From NCBI RefSeq assembly GCF_022763525.1, contig NZ_JALEGG010000120.1, forward strand, positions 1 through 33,654: DNA of 33,654 nucleotides, given 5' to 3'. This document shows positions 30,589 to 33,654 of the stretch, piece after piece (position 1 is the stretch's first letter; every line of letters starts with the position of its first letter). The notes below the pieces were generated by a model. That model made no database searches. It saw nothing but the letters and a program-made list of their open reading frames with translations, and was not told where the DNA came from. Origin of the DNA: Acidovorax sp. (GTDB lineage Bacteria; Pseudomonadota; Gammaproteobacteria; Burkholderiales; Burkholderiaceae_C). The position numbers and the translations under genes were made by a program.

Positions 30589-31590
30589 TCATATCACCTT
30601 CGCCCGCATGAGATCGCCGATATGGACGATGCCGGTGAGCGCGCCTGCCGCGTCGACCACCAGCACGCTGGTGATGGCGTGGGCCTCCATCATTTCGGCC
30701 GCGTCAACGGCCAGCGCATCGGGTGCGATCCGGCGGGGGTTGGGGTGCATGACCTCGCGGGCGGTGGCGGAGCGCAGGTCGGCCCCCGCCTCGATGCGGC
30801 GGCGCAGGTCGCCGTCGGTGAAGATGCCCAGCACCTGCCCGGCGCTGTCCACGACGGTGGAGGCGCCCAGGCCCTTGGCGCTCATTTCGCGCATGAGGTC
30901 GCTGAAGGAGGCATCGGGCGGCACGCGCGGAATCTCGGCGCCGGTGCGCATGACATCGCTCACGTGGGTCAGCAGCTTGCGGCCCAAGGCGCCGCCGGGG
31001 TGCGAGCGGGCGAAGTCTTCCGGGCGAAAGCCGCGGGCATCCAGCAGCGCCACCGCCAGGGCGTCACCCAGGGCCAGCTGGGCGGTGGTGCTGGCCGTGG
31101 GCGCCAACTGCAAGGGGCAGGCCTCCCGCTCGACGCCGCTGTCCAGCACGATGTCGGCGTGGGTGGCCAGGGTGGACTGGGGCCGCCCCGTCATCGCAAT
31201 CAACCGCGCGCCCAGCCGCTTGATGACGGGCAGCAGCGTGGTGACCTCGTCCACCTCACCACTGTTGGACAGGGCCAGCACGATGTCGATGGACTTGATC
31301 ATCCCCAGATCGCCATGGCTTGCCTCCGCGGGATGCACGAACATCGCGGGCGTGCCGGTGGAGGCGAGGGTGGCGGCGATCTTGCGGCCGACGTGCCCGC
31401 TCTTGCCCATGCCCATCACCACCACCCGTCCACGCACCGAGAGCATGGCCTGCACGGCCTGCACGAAAGGCTCTCCGACGCGGGATTTCAAGCCCAGCAC
31501 GGCGGCCGCCTCGATGTCGAAGGTCTCGCGGGCCAGGCGCAGGATCTGTTCAGCGTCGAAAGTGGGCATCGTGGCGGGGGCGGGAGTCAT
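30589..31590 (-). CDS. kdsD: Arabinose-5-phosphate isomerase KdsD/KpsF
   Basis: A 333-residue enzyme: an SIS domain (about 45-180, with VVMGMGKSGHVGRKIAATL and the active-site region PAEASHGDLGM) followed by two CBS domains (about 215-330, VMRTGAEIPRV and VMHPNPRRIAPD). It converts ribulose-5-phosphate to arabinose-5-phosphate at the head of KDO synthesis. It is followed by kdsC and lptC on the same strand. ATG 31590 or 31569 (the latter removes seven residues); neither has a strong binding site. Confidence 0.95.
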   Translation of the reverse strand: MTPAPATMPTFDAEQILRLARETFDIEAAAVLGLKSRVGEPFVQAVQAMLSVRGRVVVMGMGKSGHVGRKIAATLASTGTPAMFVHPAEASHGDLGMIKSIDIVLALSNSGEVDEVTTLLPVIKRLGARLIAMTGRPQSTLATHADIVLDSGVEREACPLQLAPTASTTAQLALGDALAVALLDARGFRPEDFARSHPGGALGRKLLTHVSDVMRTGAEIPRVPPDASFSDLMREMSAKGLGASTVVDSAGQVLGIFTDGDLRRRIEAGADLRSATAREVMHPNPRRIAPDALAVDAAEMMEAHAITSVLVVDAAGALTGIVHIGDLMRAKVI

Positions 31591-31716
31591 CAGGGGATTC
31601 TATCGACCGTGCCAGCCCTGACCACCATGTCCCGGCCTTGCCCGCATGGTGGCGTGGCCCATCTGCCGCGCACAAAAGAGGCCTGCGAAAAGGCAAGGCT
31701 CGGATAGGATCGATCC

Positions 31717-33654
31717 ATGTCCTCCCTCGCTCTCACCTTGCTCTACCTGCTGGCCGCGGTGCTGGGCGTGGTGGTCTGCCGCAGCCTCAAGCTGCCCCCC
31801 ATGCTCGGCTACCTGGCCGCGGGGGTCCTCATCGGCCCCCATGCGCTGGCGCTGACACAGAACTCCGACGCCGTGCGGCACCTGGGCGAGTTCGGCGTGG
31901 TGTTCCTGATGTTCGCGATCGGGCTGGAATTCAGCCTGCCCAAGCTGCGCGCCATGCGGCGCCAGGTGTTCGGCCTGGGGCTGCTCCAGGTGGTGCTGAC
32001 GATGGCAGTGGTGACGGGCTGTGCGCTGCTGCTCGCCCGCTGGGTAGGCGGGGTGTGGGACGTGGGCTGGCAGACGGCGCTGGCGCTCTCGGGGGTGATG
32101 GCCATGAGCAGCACCGCCATCGTGGTCAAGCTCATGTCCGAACGCGCGGAGCTCGAGAGCGAGCACGGCCGGCGTGTGATGGGCATTCTGCTGTTCCAGG
32201 ACTTGGCCGTGGTGCCGCTCCTGGTGCTGATCCCTGCGCTGGGTTCGTCACCCGACCAGTTGCTGACCTCCCTGGGCTGGGCCCTCATCAAGGCTGCTGC
32301 GCTCGTGGGCATTCTGCTCACCGGTGGGCAACGGCTGATGCGCTGGTGGCTGACGCTGGTGGCGCGCCGCAAGAGCGAAGAGCTGTTCATGCTCAACCTG
32401 CTGCTGATCACGCTGGGCCTGGCCTGGCTGACCGAGCTGGCGGGGCTGAGCCTGGCGTTGGGTGCGTTCATTGCTGGCGTGCTGGTGTCCGAGACGGAAT
32501 ACCGCCACCAGGTGGGCACGGACATCCGTCCGTTCCACGACGTGCTGCTGGGCCTGTTCTTCATCACCATCGGGATGATGCTGGATTGGCACATCCTCGT
32601 GGACCGCTGGGCGCTGGTGCTGGCGCTGCTCACGGTGCCGCTGCTTCTCAAGCTGACCATCATCCTGGCGCTGGCCCGGGGCATGGGCGCCACCACCGGC
32701 GTGGCGCTGCGCACGGGGCTGTATCTGGCGCAGGCGGGCGAGTTCGGCTTTGTGCTGCTCTCGCTCACGCAGAGCAACGGGCTGGTGCAGCCCGCACTCA
32801 TGAACCCGATCCTCGCGGCCATGGTGCTGTCGATGCTGGCCACGCCCTTTCTTATCCTGTCCAGCAATCGCATCGTGATGAAGCTGGTGGCCAGCGACTG
32901 GCTGCAGCAGTCGCTGCAGATGACCAGCATCGCGCGCAAGTCCATCAACACCAGCAAGCACGTGATCATCTGCGGCTACGGCCGTTGCGGCCAGAACCTG
33001 GCACGCATGCTGGAGCATGAGGGCATCCCGTACATGGCGCTCGACCTGGACCCCGACCGCGTGCGCCAGGCGGCCGCGGCCGGCGATTCGGTGGTGTATG
33101 GCGACGCCACCCGGCTGCAGGCGCTGATGGCGGCGGGCCTGGTGCGCGCGAGCGCCGTGGCCGTGACCTACATCGATGTACCCGCCGCGCTGAAGGTGCT
33201 GGCCAACGCCCGCTCCCACGCGCCCCAGGTGCCGGTCATCGTGCGCACACAGGACGACATGTACCTGGACAAGCTGCAGACGGCGGGCGCCACCGAAGTC
33301 GTGCCCGAGGCCATCGAAGGCTCGCTGATGCTGGCCAGCCACGCGCTGGCGCTGGTGGGCGTGCCCATGCGCCGCGTGCTGCGACTGGTCCAAGACCAGC
33401 GCGATGCCCGCTACAACCTGCTGCGGGGCTACTTTCATGGCGCGGATGACGACACCGCCCACGAGCGCGACCAGGAGCGCCTGGCCACCCTCAACCTGCC
33501 CGCAGGCGCCGCCGCGCTGGGCCGCAGCCTGGGCGAGCTGGCGCTGCCGGCCATGGGCGTCCAGGTCGTCAACCTGCGGCGCGGCACCGGCCACCTGAGC
33601 GCAGCCGTGGACGATGCCCAGCTGGCGGCGGGCGACACGCTGGTGCTGTCAGGC
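31717..33654 (+). CDS. KefB/KefC-type monovalent cation:proton antiporter, 3' end cut by window
   Basis: 646 codons run open to the right edge without a stop. N-terminal CPA2 membrane domain (about 12 helices, 1-380): LGYLAAGVLIGPHAL, GLEFSLPKLRAM, AMSSTAIVVKLM and LLFQDLAVVPLL are family features, GLSLALGAFIAGVLVSE near 250. Then a RCK N-terminal NAD-binding domain (about 405-520, IICGYGRCGQNLARML), and a TrkA-C domain starts near 560. This is the CPA2 family of K+/H+ or Na+/H+ antiporters. Only RCK domains are visible as regulators. It is divergent from kdsD, with a GGATCGATCC palindrome just before its ATG. Confidence 0.93.
   Translation, partial: MSSLALTLLYLLAAVLGVVVCRSLKLPPMLGYLAAGVLIGPHALALTQNSDAVRHLGEFGVVFLMFAIGLEFSLPKLRAMRRQVFGLGLLQVVLTMAVVTGCALLLARWVGGVWDVGWQTALALSGVMAMSSTAIVVKLMSERAELESEHGRRVMGILLFQDLAVVPLLVLIPALGSSPDQLLTSLGWALIKAAALVGILLTGGQRLMRWWLTLVARRKSEELFMLNLLLITLGLAWLTELAGLSLALGAFIAGVLVSETEYRHQVGTDIRPFHDVLLGLFFITIGMMLDWHILVDRWALVLALLTVPLLLKLTIILALARGMGATTGVALRTGLYLAQAGEFGFVLLSLTQSNGLVQPALMNPILAAMVLSMLATPFLILSSNRIVMKLVASDWLQQSLQMTSIARKSINTSKHVIICGYGRCGQNLARMLEHEGIPYMALDLDPDRVRQAAAAGDSVVYGDATRLQALMAAGLVRASAVAVTYIDVPAALKVLANARSHAPQVPVIVRTQDDMYLDKLQTAGATEVVPEAIEGSLMLASHALALVGVPMRRVLRLVQDQRDARYNLLRGYFHGADDDTAHERDQERLATLNLPAGAAALGRSLGELALPAMGVQVVNLRRGTGHLSAAVDDAQLAAGDTLVLSG

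Noticed and set aside
31707-31716. GGATCGATCC palindrome before the antiporter start
   Set aside because: Ten bases that overlap a normal binding site region; too short to separate from chance.
1-33654. Mobile island, phage defence system or CRISPR
   Set aside because: No transposase, integrase, tRNA end, spacer array or nuclease/ATPase set was seen, and base composition looks even.

Overview
The window is high-GC DNA of ordinary bacterial gene density. It most resembles a betaproteobacterium of the Burkholderiales, probably Comamonadaceae (Acidovorax-like). The reasons are the overlapping metX-metW pair, the kdsD-kdsC-lptC block, tandem glycine-rich RRM proteins, and a roughly 55-bp intergenic palindromic repeat of the kind I associate with that family. 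I see no IS element, phage gene, CRISPR array, tRNA or rRNA. The assignment is inference; no marker gene is present.

Layout. 1-3153: the N-terminal part of a 3-methyladenine DNA glycosylase, a GNAT acetyltransferase, a tiny Cys-motif protein, an EamA exporter and its AraC-type regulator. 3347-5945: a Tat-exported DUF1439 protein, a secreted serine hydrolase and an ExoD-like membrane protein. 5991-9712: a LysR regulator divergent from an SDR, then a membrane-tailed SDR and a small unknown protein. 9743-12876: a WYL regulator divergent from NIPSNAP-GST-DUF1579-like, with a perfect 11-bp-arm palindrome between them. 13085-15363: a two-gene cassette joining a di-iron (ferritin-like) domain fused to a GNAT domain with a JmjC/cupin Fe(II) oxygenase. 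15392-17799: a TetR regulator divergent from PhnB-like/GST/DUF1579, with two copies of one operator. 18014-22173: pirin, CheY-like regulator, SlyD-like isomerase, GGDEF cyclase and MerR. 22232-24029: flavodoxin-fold reductase and a periplasmic glycerophosphodiesterase, whose 3' ends overlap antisense.

The right third carries the RNA-level regulation. metX-metW (24142-25853) lies behind a SAM-II riboswitch and an intrinsic terminator. The Gdt1-family manganese exporter gene (26106-26675) lies behind a yybP-ykoY manganese riboswitch. Two tandem RRM genes (27192-28371) have leaders of equal length that share several elements, ending in a hairpin that buries the Shine-Dalgarno. The remainder is the LPS block kdsD-kdsC-lptC plus an SDR, and a KefB/KefC-type antiporter that runs off the right edge.

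The most promising leads for something undescribed are the di-iron/GNAT plus JmjC-oxygenase cassette, the paired RRM leaders, the repeat family (five copies, one inside a coding region), a 3'-UTR hairpin conserved by covariation behind two unrelated genes, and the parallel design of the two regulator/GST/DUF1579 modules.
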